Assembly (NCBI GenBank): GCA_000233775.1
Contig: CP003096.1
Span: forward strand, 1,903,775-1,967,774
From: Thermovirga lienii DSM 17291
Lineage (GTDB): Bacteria > Synergistota > Synergistia > Synergistales > Thermovirgaceae
Length of the DNA stretch: 64,000 bases
Reading direction: 5' to 3'
In this document: positions 17,491 to 26,640 of the stretch, in pieces
How the letters are laid out: each line of letters opens with the position of its first letter
Numbering within the stretch: position 1 is the first letter of the stretch
The notes under the pieces: model-generated
Seen by the model: the letters and a program-made list of their open reading frames with translations, nothing else
Told to the model about the DNA's origin: nothing
Database searches by the model: none
Made by a program: the position numbers and the translations under genes

Positions 17491-19014
17491 CTAGGCCACC
17501 CCCTTTGTTCTTTGGCCTTCCAGTATCTTGATTAGGGCCTTGGCCTTGTTCTTGGTCTCCTCGTACTCCCTCTCAGGCAATGAATCGTAGACTATGCCTG
17601 CACCAGCCTGAACGTGCAGCCTTTCTCCCTCCTGAAGAAACGTCCTTATGGCAATGCACATGTCCATGTCTTGGCCAAATCCTATATATCCCACTGCTCC
17701 GGCATAGGGCCCCCTGGCTTCAGGCTCCAGCTCCTCTATGATCTCCATGGCCTTGATCTTGGGAGCTCCGGATACGGTCCCAGCGGGGAAAGCGCTCTTC
17801 AGGATCTCGAGGGGAAAGCAGTCCTCTCGCTTGATGCCTTCCACGTTGGAGACGATGTGCATTACCTTGGAGTACTTCTCTATCCCCATAAGCTCCGTTA
17901 CCTTGACCGTCCCAGGCACACAGACCCTTCCCAAGTCGTTCCTGGCAAGATCCACCAGCATCAGATGTTCTGCCCTCTCCTTCTCATCGGACAGAAGGTC
18001 ATCTTCCAAGTGCCTGTCCTCAGTGGGACACCTTCCTCTCCTCCTGGTTCCAGCCAAGGGCCTTGTGGTGGCTTTGCTGCCCTCAACTCGGACCAAGACC
18101 TCCGGCGAAGAGCCAATTAGCCTAAAGTCCTTTAAATCCAGCAGAAACATGTAAGGGGAGGGGTTGGCCGACTTCAATGCCTGATAAAGAGTCAAAGGGT
18201 TAACCTTCGCCTGGGCGGTGAACCTTTGGGATAGGACCACCTGACATATATCTCCAGAACGTATTCTCTCCTTTGCCTCCTCCACCATGGAAAGGAAGCA
18301 AGATTCGGTCATGTTAGAACGAAACGTTGCCGCTATCTCCGTAGGGTCATCAAACTCCATGGGAAACTTTGGCTCCGAGATCTTTCTTTCGAGTTCCTCC
18401 AGCGAAAGTAGTCCTTCATCGTAGAGGGTCTTTTTTTCTGCTGAAGTCGCTCCTTCTGGGATCCTAACCGTCTCTATCAAGAAGATCCTTTCATATAGGT
18501 GGTCTATGGCCACCACGGAACGAAAAGCTATCATCATAGCTTCCGGGAATGGGCTTTCCTTCAGTTTCCTTTCGGGATCCTGATGGAAAAGTTTCTCCCA
18601 GTGCTGAACCATTTCATAACCCAAATAGCCCGCAAGACCTCCTGGGAAGGGGGGTAGGCCCTCGAAAAGCTCGTTTTTATGGCTTGATATATACTCCTCA
18701 ATAGCTTTGTCGAACAGCTCCGGCCCGCCACTTCGCAACAGATTACCTTTAGGCCCCTTCTCCCTGAACGTGCCTTTAGCCAAGGCGAAAACCCGTTCTG
18801 GCCTTGATGCCACGAAGGAGAACCTTCCCTCGTGGGGCCTTGAAATTCCGCTCTCGAAAAGGAGGGAAAAGTTCCCTTTTCCAGCGACCCGGCGGTATAT
18901 ATCAAAAGGACTGTTTCTTCCGAGGGGCATTTCCCTCACCAGGGGCACTGCATTGAAACAATGGCTATACTTTTCAAATTCCACAAAACTGACCTCTTTT
19001 CTCAAACTCTTCAT
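17491..19014 (-). CDS. trpE: Anthranilate synthase component I
   Basis: About 507 residues from the ATG at 19014, chosen for GGAGGT 9 nt upstream; an upstream in-frame ATG at 19074 lies inside the attenuator hairpin. It has the chorismate-binding core (GDICQVVLSQRF, TRPLAGTRRRG, FPAGTVSGAPK, GAGIVYDS). Near the N-terminus it has LLFESGIS, the equivalent of the LLES element used for tryptophan feedback inhibition. With TrpG it makes anthranilate from chorismate. It is controlled by the attenuator immediately upstream. Confidence 0.95.
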   Translation of the reverse strand: MKSLRKEVSFVEFEKYSHCFNAVPLVREMPLGRNSPFDIYRRVAGKGNFSLLFESGISRPHEGRFSFVASRPERVFALAKGTFREKGPKGNLLRSGGPELFDKAIEEYISSHKNELFEGLPPFPGGLAGYLGYEMVQHWEKLFHQDPERKLKESPFPEAMMIAFRSVVAIDHLYERIFLIETVRIPEGATSAEKKTLYDEGLLSLEELERKISEPKFPMEFDDPTEIAATFRSNMTESCFLSMVEEAKERIRSGDICQVVLSQRFTAQAKVNPLTLYQALKSANPSPYMFLLDLKDFRLIGSSPEVLVRVEGSKATTRPLAGTRRRGRCPTEDRHLEDDLLSDEKERAEHLMLVDLARNDLGRVCVPGTVKVTELMGIEKYSKVMHIVSNVEGIKREDCFPLEILKSAFPAGTVSGAPKIKAMEIIEELEPEARGPYAGAVGYIGFGQDMDMCIAIRTFLQEGERLHVQAGAGIVYDSLPEREYEETKNKAKALIKILEGQRTKGVA

Positions 19015-19048
19015 ACCTCGTCTACCTCCTTTTTCTCCCCTTGACTTC

Positions 19049-19089
19049 AAAATAAGAGGGGAGAGGCTCTTCAAGGCCTCTCCCCTCTT
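19049..19089 (-). terminator. trp attenuator terminator hairpin
   Basis: A perfect 14-bp stem (19076-19089 with 19054-19067) and 8-nt loop, followed on the minus strand by ATTTTG. It lies between the leader peptide and trpE. The loop and ascending arm (19067-19078) can instead pair perfectly over 12 bp with 19122-19133, which would dissolve the terminator. Confidence 0.85.
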
Positions 19090-19120
19090 TGATTACAGCT
19101 AAAACTCAAGCAAAACAAAA

Positions 19121-19219
19121 GGGCCTTGAAGAGAATCCCAAAAGGGATCCGCCTCCAAGGCCCTAAGCTCTATTTATTTACATCGCTTCAGGCTCTTGGG
19201 GGCAGACCGCGAAAGTCTG
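19121..19219 (-). promoter_or_regulatory. trp leader antiterminator and competing segments
   Basis: Segments on the minus-strand RNA: a, GGCAGAC (19213-19219) just after the Trp codons; b, GTCTGCCCCCAAG (about 19193-19205); c, CTTGGAGGC and overlapping GGGCCTTG (19152-19163); d, CTCTTCAAGGCCC (19121-19133); e, GGCCTTGAAGAG in the terminator. Possible pairs are a:b, b:c (one mismatch), c:d (8 bp) and d:e (12 bp). Stalling at the Trp codons would free b to hold c, leaving d free to pair e and prevent termination. Confidence 0.7.
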
Positions 19220-19258
19220 CCACCACCAATTGCGTAACGATGCTTTTTTAATGCTCAA
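19178..19258 (-). CDS. trpL: trp operon leader peptide with three consecutive Trp codons
   Basis: A 26-residue frame starting at TTG 19258, with AGGAGG 8 nt upstream, and ending at TAA 19178. Codons 11-13 are TGG TGG TGG. Three adjacent Trp codons in a short frame, upstream of an intrinsic terminator and trpE, are the hallmark of ribosome-mediated attenuation. The start is 25 nt after the stop of the chemoreceptor gene, and the promoter is inside that gene. The peptide itself probably has no function beyond sensing charged tRNA-Trp. Confidence 0.85.
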   Translation of the reverse strand: MSIKKASLRNWWWQTFAVCPQEPEAM

Positions 19259-19283
19259 CTATCTTTCCTCCTGCAAAATGATT

Positions 19284-21455
19284 TTACGAGATGTTAGCAC
19301 CTTCCTTTTCCTCCGTCAAGTGTTCTTCCTCTTCAAGTTCCTCCTGCACCTTCGCTTTTTCCTCTACTTTAAACCTGTTGAGCATAACTTCGAGTTTATC
19401 GGCATTCGCCATAAGGGTTTGTGCTTCTTCAGCCACTTGCATAGCTTTCTCGTTAGTGGAAACAGAGGAGGATTCTATTCCTTCCACTTTCTCGACCAGC
19501 TGGTTGTTAGCCAAAGTTATCTGTTCAACGGCTTCAGCGATTTCGTGACTTGCAGCCGCCTGCTCTTGGGCAAAGGCCGCCATGGAATGTATTGTTTCAT
19601 CGATGGAGTGGATATGCTCCAAAACGGACTCTATGTTGTTCTGGGCCTCTGCTGCTTGTTGCGCCGTGATCTTAAGCTCTTCCGCTGAGGTCATTACGGC
19701 ATCTGCAGAATTTCTGCTCTCCACACGAAGGACTTCCACCAAAGTGCTTATTTCCTTGGCGGCTTTGTTGGAGTTCTCTGCGAGTTTCCTGACTTCATCC
19801 GCAACCACTGCAAAGCTCCTGCCGTGTTCTCCAGCTCTCGCTGCCTCTATGGCAGCGTTAAGGGCCAACAAGTTGGTCTGATCGGCAATAGTACCTATGG
19901 TGCTTACAAAGGATGTTATCTTCTCAACGGAATCCACCAATTTCTCTATGGCCTTGGCGTTGAGTTCCGCATCCTCCGAAGTCTTGTACACAGCCTGTAT
20001 TACGCTCTTAACCTGTCCTGTAGCCTCCTCTCCGATCTTGCGGGTCTTATCCGAGAGGGCCGCTGCTTCTGCTGCAGACTCTGCAACATTCTTGGAACCG
20101 CTGGAGACCTCTTCTATGCTAGCGTTGGTCTCTTCCAGGGAAGCCGCATTGTTTTCCGCAAGTTCCGCTAGGTCCTTTACCGCCCCCTGTATAACTTCCA
20201 TGGCTTCATTCACTGAATCGGACAACCTTGCGAGCTCATCTGCTCCGTGTTTGTTGTTTGCCACCTCATCTTTTATGGCTTCTATGATCTGCTTTTGGTT
20301 GGTGATCATTTTTTCCATTTCCACAGCTACTTCGTATATCTCATCGCGGAAGGGGAAAGAGTACCAGCTTAAAGACACCGTGAGATCTCCGGAACCAGCC
20401 TTTTGAGCCATGTCCGAAAGGTTGCGGAGAGGTTTCTTTATGCTTCTGGTGATCAAGAAAGAGACCACCAAACCTAATAATATTACGACCAAGGTAACCA
20501 CTAAGCTCAATTTGAGGCTTTGAGAAAGGCGCACCATTATATTTGAAGCAACTTCATTGACTTTCTTCAGAGTCTCCTTGTTCACATCATCAACTAACTT
20601 GTTGGTCTTCTCCGCTCTATCCTCCAAATCTTGGGCTATGCTCTGAAGGGCCTCCCAATTTGCCACCAAGTCTTCTACCGCCTTTTTGTATGAGCCTATG
20701 GCCTCAATCACCTTTTCCAAGTTCTTTTTGCTGGAAAGAACGTAGGTGTCTTTCTTGATGGCCCCCACTTCGCCTTGGACCTTAGTCAACCTTGAGAGCA
20801 AAGCCTTTACCTCGCTGTCGCTTCGAGCCAGCTGAGCTTTATATATGTCAATTCCCACGCTTTCCATTTCCCTCAACAAATCCATGGCCTTATTGATTTT
20901 TCCCATGCGCTTCATTACCGCTGCAACGCCAAGTTCAAATTCTATCTCGTTTTTTAGTTCCTCTCTCTCTCCTGCTAAGTATGCCCTCATGTTTTCCCTA
21001 ACCGTAGATAAAGCCTTTTCTGTTTCTGCGCGGCTATCCTTTATACTCTCCATGGCTCTTCCTATCTTTCTGGCCGCGTTCTTGAGAGAACTTATAGCAC
21101 TTGTAGCCACATTGGCTCCTTGTTCTAGCTCCTCAATGTCGCTCCTTGCGGTGGCCATCCGCATCGCCTGTTGAACAAGGGCTTCTGCTTCTTTTAATTT
21201 TTCGTCACCTTTAAGAAGGTAGCCTTTTTCGCCCACTAGAGCATATTTGGAGTAGTAAGACGATCCCTCCAAAAGTTTTTGCCTGATATCGGAAGTAAGA
21301 TTTATCTCAGCAAACCTTTGCTTCACCAAGTCTTCCGTGGAGTATTGAATCTCCTGGAAATTTTTCCAGGAAAAGAACGTGGCAATAGCAAATACAACCA
21401 CTACTGCCAAAATGCTTCCTGCAAGCCTTGGACCTATTTTGGTGTTTTTAAACAA
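19284..21455 (-). CDS. Methyl-accepting chemotaxis protein
   Basis: About 723 residues, taking the TTG at 21455 after GGGGGGAAG (a start at 21485 is also open). An N-terminal membrane helix is followed by a helical sensor region of about 290 residues, a second membrane helix ([18 protein letters not shown]), HAMP, and the cytoplasmic signalling domain. The hairpin tip [34 protein letters not shown] is conserved for CheA/CheW contact. There is no C-terminal CheR-binding pentapeptide. It is transcribed in the same direction as trp, and its last codons contain the trp promoter. A binding-protein gene lies just upstream. No other chemotaxis genes are in the window. Confidence 0.92.
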   Translation of the reverse strand: MFKNTKIGPRLAGSILAVVVVFAIATFFSWKNFQEIQYSTEDLVKQRFAEINLTSDIRQKLLEGSSYYSKYALVGEKGYLLKGDEKLKEAEALVQQAMRMATARSDIEELEQGANVATSAISSLKNAARKIGRAMESIKDSRAETEKALSTVRENMRAYLAGEREELKNEIEFELGVAAVMKRMGKINKAMDLLREMESVGIDIYKAQLARSDSEVKALLSRLTKVQGEVGAIKKDTYVLSSKKNLEKVIEAIGSYKKAVEDLVANWEALQSIAQDLEDRAEKTNKLVDDVNKETLKKVNEVASNIMVRLSQSLKLSLVVTLVVILLGLVVSFLITRSIKKPLRNLSDMAQKAGSGDLTVSLSWYSFPFRDEIYEVAVEMEKMITNQKQIIEAIKDEVANNKHGADELARLSDSVNEAMEVIQGAVKDLAELAENNAASLEETNASIEEVSSGSKNVAESAAEAAALSDKTRKIGEEATGQVKSVIQAVYKTSEDAELNAKAIEKLVDSVEKITSFVSTIGTIADQTNLLALNAAIEAARAGEHGRSFAVVADEVRKLAENSNKAAKEISTLVEVLRVESRNSADAVMTSAEELKITAQQAAEAQNNIESVLEHIHSIDETIHSMAAFAQEQAAASHEIAEAVEQITLANNQLVEKVEGIESSSVSTNEKAMQVAEEAQTLMANADKLEVMLNRFKVEEKAKVQEELEEEEHLTEEKEGANIS
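19291..19319 (-). promoter_or_regulatory. trp operon promoter embedded in the 3' end of the chemoreceptor gene
   Basis: On the minus strand TTGACG (19314-19319), 17-nt spacer, TAACAT (19291-19296). It overlaps the last codons of the MCP gene, and transcription would begin near 19284, about 25 nt before the trpL start. No other promoter room exists between the two genes. Confidence 0.6.
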
Positions 21456-21490
21456 ACTCTTCCCCCCCTTTAAGGCGCACCGCAACTAAC

Positions 21491-21532
21491 AAGGTTGTCA
21501 AGGGCGTTATGAATCCACCGCTTGACAACCTT
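21491..21532. terminator. 12-bp inverted repeat between the binding-protein and MCP genes
   Basis: AAGGTTGTCAAG at 21491-21502 pairs exactly with 21521-21532 around an 18-nt loop. It lies 14 nt past the stop of the minus-strand binding-protein gene. No clear T-run follows, so termination may be weak. Confidence 0.5.
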
Positions 21533-21546
21533 GAACCCTGCAGGTC

Positions 21547-22284
21547 CTACTTGAACCACTTTTCGAATAGTTCCTTCCTGTTTTTCTTTACCACCTCATC
21601 TATGACTGCCTTAAGCTCGGAAGTGTTTTTAGGCATTGCCACTCCATATCGCTCTCTCGTAAAATTTTCATCCAGCAACCTAAAACGCGGGTCTTTCTTA
21701 ACCTTGTACTGCAGGAATCCTCCGTCGTACACCATTGCATCGGCTTCGCCGTTCAATAACTTCTCGTATCCCTCGTCTACGCTGCTTACCAATACAATCT
21801 GGTCAGTCAATTGAGACGCCACATCTTCACAAACAGAGGCCTTCAAAGCTGCAACCTTGCGCCCTTTAAGCTGATCAGGCGACTGTATCGACGAATCCTT
21901 TGGCACTATTACCATCTGGCCACTCATGAAATACCAATCGGAAAAGTCACATACCTTGGCCCTCTCTTCCGTTATGGTTATAGCGCCCATGGCGATATCA
22001 AAGTCGCTCCAATCATAGTTGGGATCCCAAGCTTTCGTTATGTTTTCCCAACCAGGCAAACTAATCTCCAACTTTACACCTATCGCTTCCGCTATAGCGT
22101 TGGCCATATCCACTTCTAAGCCTTTGAGCTGGCCTTCCTCTTCGTAGCAAAATGGCTCGGTGACGTCCAAAGCTACCTTGATTACTCCCCTATCCTGGAT
22201 TTCCTTGAGAGTCGCACCATAAACCTGGGAAACCATCAATAAAGACAAAAACACTACACACAGAACAGACAACACCTTCCTCAT
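21547..22284 (-). CDS. Amino-acid-type ABC transporter substrate-binding protein (family 3), orphan
   Basis: A 245-residue protein with a cleavable signal peptide (hydrophobic stretch 4-18, cleavage near VYGA) and an SBP_bac_3 fold. ALDVTEPFCYEEEGQLKGLEVDMANAIAEAIG and FDIAMGAITITEERAKVCDFS are typical of polar amino acid binding proteins. GGAGGTG precedes the ATG. No permease or ATPase gene is adjacent. The next gene downstream is a chemoreceptor, so it may deliver ligand to that receptor or use a permease encoded elsewhere. Confidence 0.85.
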   Translation of the reverse strand: MRKVLSVLCVVFLSLLMVSQVYGATLKEIQDRGVIKVALDVTEPFCYEEEGQLKGLEVDMANAIAEAIGVKLEISLPGWENITKAWDPNYDWSDFDIAMGAITITEERAKVCDFSDWYFMSGQMVIVPKDSSIQSPDQLKGRKVAALKASVCEDVASQLTDQIVLVSSVDEGYEKLLNGEADAMVYDGGFLQYKVKKDPRFRLLDENFTRERYGVAMPKNTSELKAVIDEVVKKNRKELFEKWFK

Positions 22285-22492
22285 AACTCACACCTCCAGG
22301 TGCAATATTTATCTGCAAGATCTAATGGAAAGTATAAGAGGCACATTTTGTGCATTCAATTTTTTCTTATTAGTTTTTGCAAATATTTGGTTTCATCAAG
22401 GCTTTTATGATTTATTGCCTTATTTGTGATATTTTTCATTACTAAATAATCTCTCCCCAAGAACTTATTACGTCCAAAACGGAGGTATAAAA

Positions 22493-23547
22493 ATGGATAA
22501 GGAAACCGCCCAACAGAACGTTACAAAAGAAGACAACAAAGGAAAAACTTCAAAGAAACGAATAGTCATAACACTTGGATTTTTAATCGCTCTTTTCGGA
22601 GCAGCAGTATATGGAGCCCCCAAGGCCATATACGGTTTCAAGCACGAAAGCACCGATGACGCCTTCGCGGAAGGGACCATAGTCTACGTTTCTCCGGAGG
22701 TTACAGGAAGGATAGTAAACGTCCTGGTGGACAAAAACCAGAAGGTCAAAAAAGGAGACGTACTCATGGAGATAGATTCCGCTGACTACAATGCTGCAGT
22801 TAAAAGGGCCCAATCGGACCTTTATTCCATACTGGCCGAAAAGGAGGCCCTAGACGCCCAGATCAAGCAGGCCCAAGGCAAGCTCGCCCAAGCGGAGGCC
22901 GTAGTGGAAGCTGCAGAGGCAGAGCATGACCTGGCCCAAAAGGACCTTTCACGGTACAAAGGGCTTATTGAGGAGGAAGTGATCCCTCAAGCCCAATTCG
23001 ATCAAGTAAAGGCCCGCTCGAAAGCTTCTTCCGCTAAGCTTGCGGAAGCAAAACAAATGGTAAAAGAGGCTCAGGCATCAATAGAAAGCATCAAGAAGCA
23101 AAGGAAGCCCAGGCCGCCCTAGAAGAGGCCAAGCTGGATCTGCAGCGAACCAAGGTGCTTTCTCCGATAGATGGAACTATAGCGAAAAAACAGGCTGAGG
23201 TAGGCAATCTTGCCGTTGCGGGCCAGCCTGCCTTCGCCATCGTTCAAGAAGGCCCCCTATGGATCACAGCCAACTTCAAGGAAACCCAGACTGAGAAGAT
23301 AAAAGTTGGCCAGGATGTGGACATAAAAGTGGACGCATATCCGGGCTTGACGTTAAAAGGCCACGTGGAAAGCTTCCAGCCTGGAACCGGAGCAGTGTTC
23401 AGCTTGTTGCCCCCAGAAAACGCTTCAGGCAACTTCGTCAAAGTGGTACAAAGGGTGCCGGTGAGAATAGCCATAGATTCTCCCATTGACGCAGAACATC
23501 CCCTGCGCCCAGGGCTTTCCGTGGTGGTTTTTGTAAAAGTCAGATAA
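22493..23547 (+). pseudogene. HlyD/EmrA-type membrane fusion protein, split by a frameshift
   Basis: The frame from ATG 22493 encodes an N-terminal membrane anchor, the ESTDDAFAEGTIVYVSPEVTGRI segment, the lipoyl half-motif and a long coiled coil. It then runs into a stop at 23122. The protein continues without loss in another frame (EAQAALEEAKLDLQRTKVLSPIDGTIA to the C-terminus at 23547). One missing base near 23095-23105, for example an A in the short run after AAG, would restore a single protein of about 350 residues. Such adaptors link inner-membrane exporters to the outer membrane. It is followed by a DHA2 transporter as in emrAB. Either a real inactivation or a sequencing error. Confidence 0.75.
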
Positions 23548-23565
23548 AGGCAGGCCAAAGCACAA

Positions 23566-25112
23566 ATGCCCTACGAATCCCATAAAAATGGTTAATCACC
23601 TTTACCGTGATATTGGGAACGTTCATAGCGGCGCTGGACAGCAGCATTGTCAACGTTGCCATGCCCACCGTGAGGGGTACCCTAGGGGCATCCACCAGCG
23701 AGATAACCTGGATGGCCACTGCATATATGCTCGCAAATGTAGTGGTAATGCCTTCCATAGCCTTCCTGAGCTCAAGGTTTGGAAGAGCAAGGTACTTTTT
23801 CTGGAGCGTGGTACTCTTCGGGATAGGATCAGTAATGTGTGGCCTTGCCAGAAGCCTTTCGTTCATGATCTTTTCCCGGGTGCTTCAGGGAATTGGAGGG
23901 GGAGCTTTAATTCCCATATCTCAGGCCATAATTCGCGAGACCTTTCCCCCGGAGGAGCAAGGAAAGGCCATGGACATCTTCGGCATGTGGGGTATCCTGG
24001 GCCCAGCCAGCCCCACCCTTGGTGGATGGCTCACCGACACGTACTCCTGGCCCTGGATATTCTACATCAACGTCCCAGCCATAATAGCCAGCATGATCCT
24101 CATACCAATATTCATAAAGGACCCCCCGTACCTCAAAAGAACCAAAGGCTACGTAGACGCCTTAGGGTTGGTTTCCATGGCCATAGGACTATCGTGCCTC
24201 CAGATAATGTTGGAGAAAGGACAAGAGCACAACTGGTTTCAATCTGCCTTCATAGTAAAATTGTCATTGGTCTCCTTCTTTGCCTTGGCCTTCTTCGTAT
24301 GGTGGGAGCTCAGGGTGAAGGAACCTGCAGTCAACTTACGGGTACTCAAGAACATCCACCTAGCCACAGGAACATCCATATCCACCTTCCTGGGCATGGG
24401 ATTATTCGGAAGCCTTTTCCTGTTGCCCCTTTTCGTACAGGAGATAAGGGGATATCCTGTGGTGGACTCAGGGATAGCCATGCTTCCTAGAAGCCTGACC
24501 ATGGCCCTAACCATGCCATTGGCCGGCCGTTTCTACCAGAAACTTGGCCCAAGGAAGATGCTTCTTGCAGGGGTTGGCCTGTGCAGCGTTTCTTTCTTTT
24601 TCATGGCAAGACTCACAGTGGAAACCAGCGTGAAGGACCTTTTTATCCCTCAGCTCATCCAGGGTTTGGGCTTCGGCATAATCTTCGTATCCCTAAGCAC
24701 CGCTTACCTTGCCACAGTGGACGAAAAGGACATGAACGCCGCCACGGGACTTTTCAACCTGGTAAGGACCATATTCGGAAGCGTGGGCATCGCACTGGCT
24801 GCCACGTACCTTGAAAGGGCAACCATCACTGCCAGGGCCGTCCTGGCGGAGAATCTTACTATAACCAGTCCTAAAACGTCCATATGGCTCGAAAAAGTGA
24901 CTTCTGGGCTCACCTCCCAGGGAATACCAGAGAGTGTAGCTCATCAAAAGGCCCTGGCGCTTTTGGAGAGACTCTTAACCCAACAGGCTGCAGTCATAGG
25001 ATACAACTACGTTTTCATGCTCGGGGTTTTCCTCTTCGCTGCATGCATCCCATTGGTGTTCTTGTTTCGATCCCCCAAAGGGGAAAAAGAAATAAGGAGT
25101 TTAATGGAATAA
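23566..25112 (+). pseudogene. DHA2/EmrB-type multidrug efflux transporter with a frameshifted start
   Basis: A 14-helix major facilitator. GTFIAALDSSIVNVAMP is the motif D1 region of EmrB/QacA proteins, and RVLQGIGGGALIPISQAIIRE is motif C-like. The long frame has a usable codon only from about 23607, inside helix 1. The natural N-terminus is encoded from ATG 23566 (MPYESHK...) in another frame; adding one A to the run of five at 23584-23588 joins it to KWLITFTVILGTF. So this gene also appears to lack one base. Internal initiation would drop part of helix 1. It forms an efflux pair with the preceding HlyD gene. Confidence 0.75.
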
Positions 25113-25113
25113 T

Positions 25114-25142
25114 TTGACAAAATAGGCATCAAGTGATAAATC
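25114..25142 (+). promoter_or_regulatory. Promoter of the thiC-thi4 operon
   Basis: TTGACA (25114-25119), 17-nt spacer, TAAATC (25137-25142), directly after the efflux gene stop and just before the TPP riboswitch. The -35 is perfect; the -10 is imperfect. Confidence 0.5.
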
Positions 25143-25160
25143 TTTAAACGCTGACTGAAG

Positions 25161-25238
25161 GCCATGGGGGCGCCCCTAAGAGGGGCTGAGAAGGTACCCC
25201 TTGAACCTGATCCAGGTAATACTGGCGGAGGGAATGGC
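25161..25238 (+). promoter_or_regulatory. TPP riboswitch (THI element)
   Basis: It contains the highly conserved GGGGCTGAGAAGG, CCTTGAACCTGATC and GGTAATACTGGCGGAGGGAA segments in order. P1 can form between GCCAT (25161-25165) and ATGGC (25234-25238). It lies upstream of thiC, the usual location, and is followed by an intrinsic terminator, so control is probably by transcription termination when thiamine pyrophosphate is bound. Confidence 0.96.
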
Positions 25239-25261
25239 AAGAAAAGGGAAACAACTCCTCT

Positions 25262-25281
25262 GCCGCCGTGGGCGGCTTTTT
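25262..25281 (+). terminator. Intrinsic terminator of the TPP riboswitch
   Basis: GCCGCC-GTG-GGCGGC (25262-25276) followed by TTTTTCTTTTC. It lies 24 nt after the aptamer and about 60 nt before the thiC start, as expected for the expression platform. Confidence 0.85.
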
Positions 25282-25340
25282 CTTTTCTTTCTTTTCCTTT
25301 TCACTTGCCCCTCCACCGAAAAGATGAAGGAGGGAAGAGC

Positions 25341-26618
25341 ATGTCAAAGACCCAACTGGAAAGCGCCAAGGCTGGGATAGTCACCAAGGAGATGGTGGAA
25401 GCATCCCAGGGCGAAGAACTTACCCCAGAGGAGATACGAGATTACATCGCCAATGGCTGGGTGGTCATACCCAAGAACAAAAACAGATCAGTCAAAAACG
25501 TAAAGGCCATAGGAAAGGGACTTCGAACCAAGGTAAACGCCAACCTAGGAACCAGCGATGAAAAGGCAGATCTTGACTTCGAAAAAAGGAAATTGGAAGC
25601 GGCCATCAAAGCTGGAACAGACTCCGTAATGGACCTTTCAACTGGAGGGGACCTTAATAAAGCAAGGGAGTTCTTTCTGGAGAACTCTCCTGTCATGGTG
25701 GGAGCCGTTCCCATATACGGCATTGCCTCAGAGATGGCCAGAAAAGGCCGCAATGTGGAGGAAATGACCGAGGAGATGATATTCGACTCCATCGAACAAC
25801 AGTGCCTCCAGGGAGTGGACTACATAACGGTTCACTGTGGCGTCACCCAGGAAACCGCTGCTCGCCTGAAGTACGCGGAACGCATAATGCCCTGCGTCAG
25901 CAGAGGTGGCTCTATAACTCTTCGTTGGATGAGGAAGAACAAAAAGGAAAACCCCCTATACGAGCATTTCGATGAACTTTTGAAGATTGCCCACAAATAC
26001 GACGTGACACTGAGCCTGGGGGACGGCTTCAGGCCAGGAACGGTGCTCGATGCCATAGATGGGCCTCAGATAAGCGAACTTTTGATCCTTGGGGAACTTG
26101 CCAAACGAGCCAGGGAAAAAGGCGTCCAGGTGATAATAGAAGGCCCGGGCCACGTACCCTTGGAGCACATAAAGCCTCACGTAAGACTCGAGAAAAAGCT
26201 GTGCAATGAAGCCCCGTTCTACGTGTTGGGCCCCCTTCCGACGGATATAGCACCGGGATACGACCACATAACAGCAGCCATTGGAGGAGCCGTAGCGGCC
26301 GCAGCAGGGGTGGACTTCTTGTGTTACGTGACCCCGGCGGAACATCTTGGGCTGCCCGATGAAAAGGACGTATATCTTGGTGTGATGGCTGCAAGGATCG
26401 CTGCGCACGTAGGGGATATTTCAAAGGGTATCAAAAGCGCCATAGAAAGGGACAGGGCCATGTCCGTAGCAAGGCAAAACCTAAACTGGGAGGAAATGGC
26501 AAGACAAGCCCTGGATGGAGAACTTTTAAGGTGTAGGGCTCACATTGCCCAAGACAAGGAGGCCTGCACCATGTGTGGGAAGCTTTGCGCAGTAAAGTTA
26601 AGCCGTACAGAAGACTGA
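25341..26618 (+). CDS. thiC: Phosphomethylpyrimidine synthase ThiC
   Basis: About 425 residues from the ATG at 25341, preceded by GGAGGG; an upstream frame through the riboswitch is not coding. It has the ThiC signature LGDGFRPG and EGPGHVPL, and the C-terminal [4Fe-4S] radical-SAM motif CxxCxxxxC in CTMCGKLCA. It rearranges aminoimidazole ribotide to the pyrimidine moiety of thiamine. The shorter length, lacking the N-terminal extension of E. coli ThiC, is usual in anaerobes. It is regulated by the upstream TPP riboswitch and co-transcribed with thi4. Confidence 0.97.
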   Translation: MSKTQLESAKAGIVTKEMVEASQGEELTPEEIRDYIANGWVVIPKNKNRSVKNVKAIGKGLRTKVNANLGTSDEKADLDFEKRKLEAAIKAGTDSVMDLSTGGDLNKAREFFLENSPVMVGAVPIYGIASEMARKGRNVEEMTEEMIFDSIEQQCLQGVDYITVHCGVTQETAARLKYAERIMPCVSRGGSITLRWMRKNKKENPLYEHFDELLKIAHKYDVTLSLGDGFRPGTVLDAIDGPQISELLILGELAKRAREKGVQVIIEGPGHVPLEHIKPHVRLEKKLCNEAPFYVLGPLPTDIAPGYDHITAAIGGAVAAAAGVDFLCYVTPAEHLGLPDEKDVYLGVMAARIAAHVGDISKGIKSAIERDRAMSVARQNLNWEEMARQALDGELLRCRAHIAQDKEACTMCGKLCAVKLSRTED

Positions 26619-26640
26619 AACCCAAAAGGAGGATGGACAA

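Noticed and set aside
19121-19260. T-box riboswitch as the control of trp
   Set aside because: The conserved T-box sequence (AGGGTGGNACC) is absent; the TGG-rich leader frame explains the region better.
23588-24490. 300-codon frame overlapping the DHA2 transporter
   Set aside because: It overlaps a clear 14-helix transporter in another frame and is rich in Arg, His and Gly, as shadows of membrane genes are.
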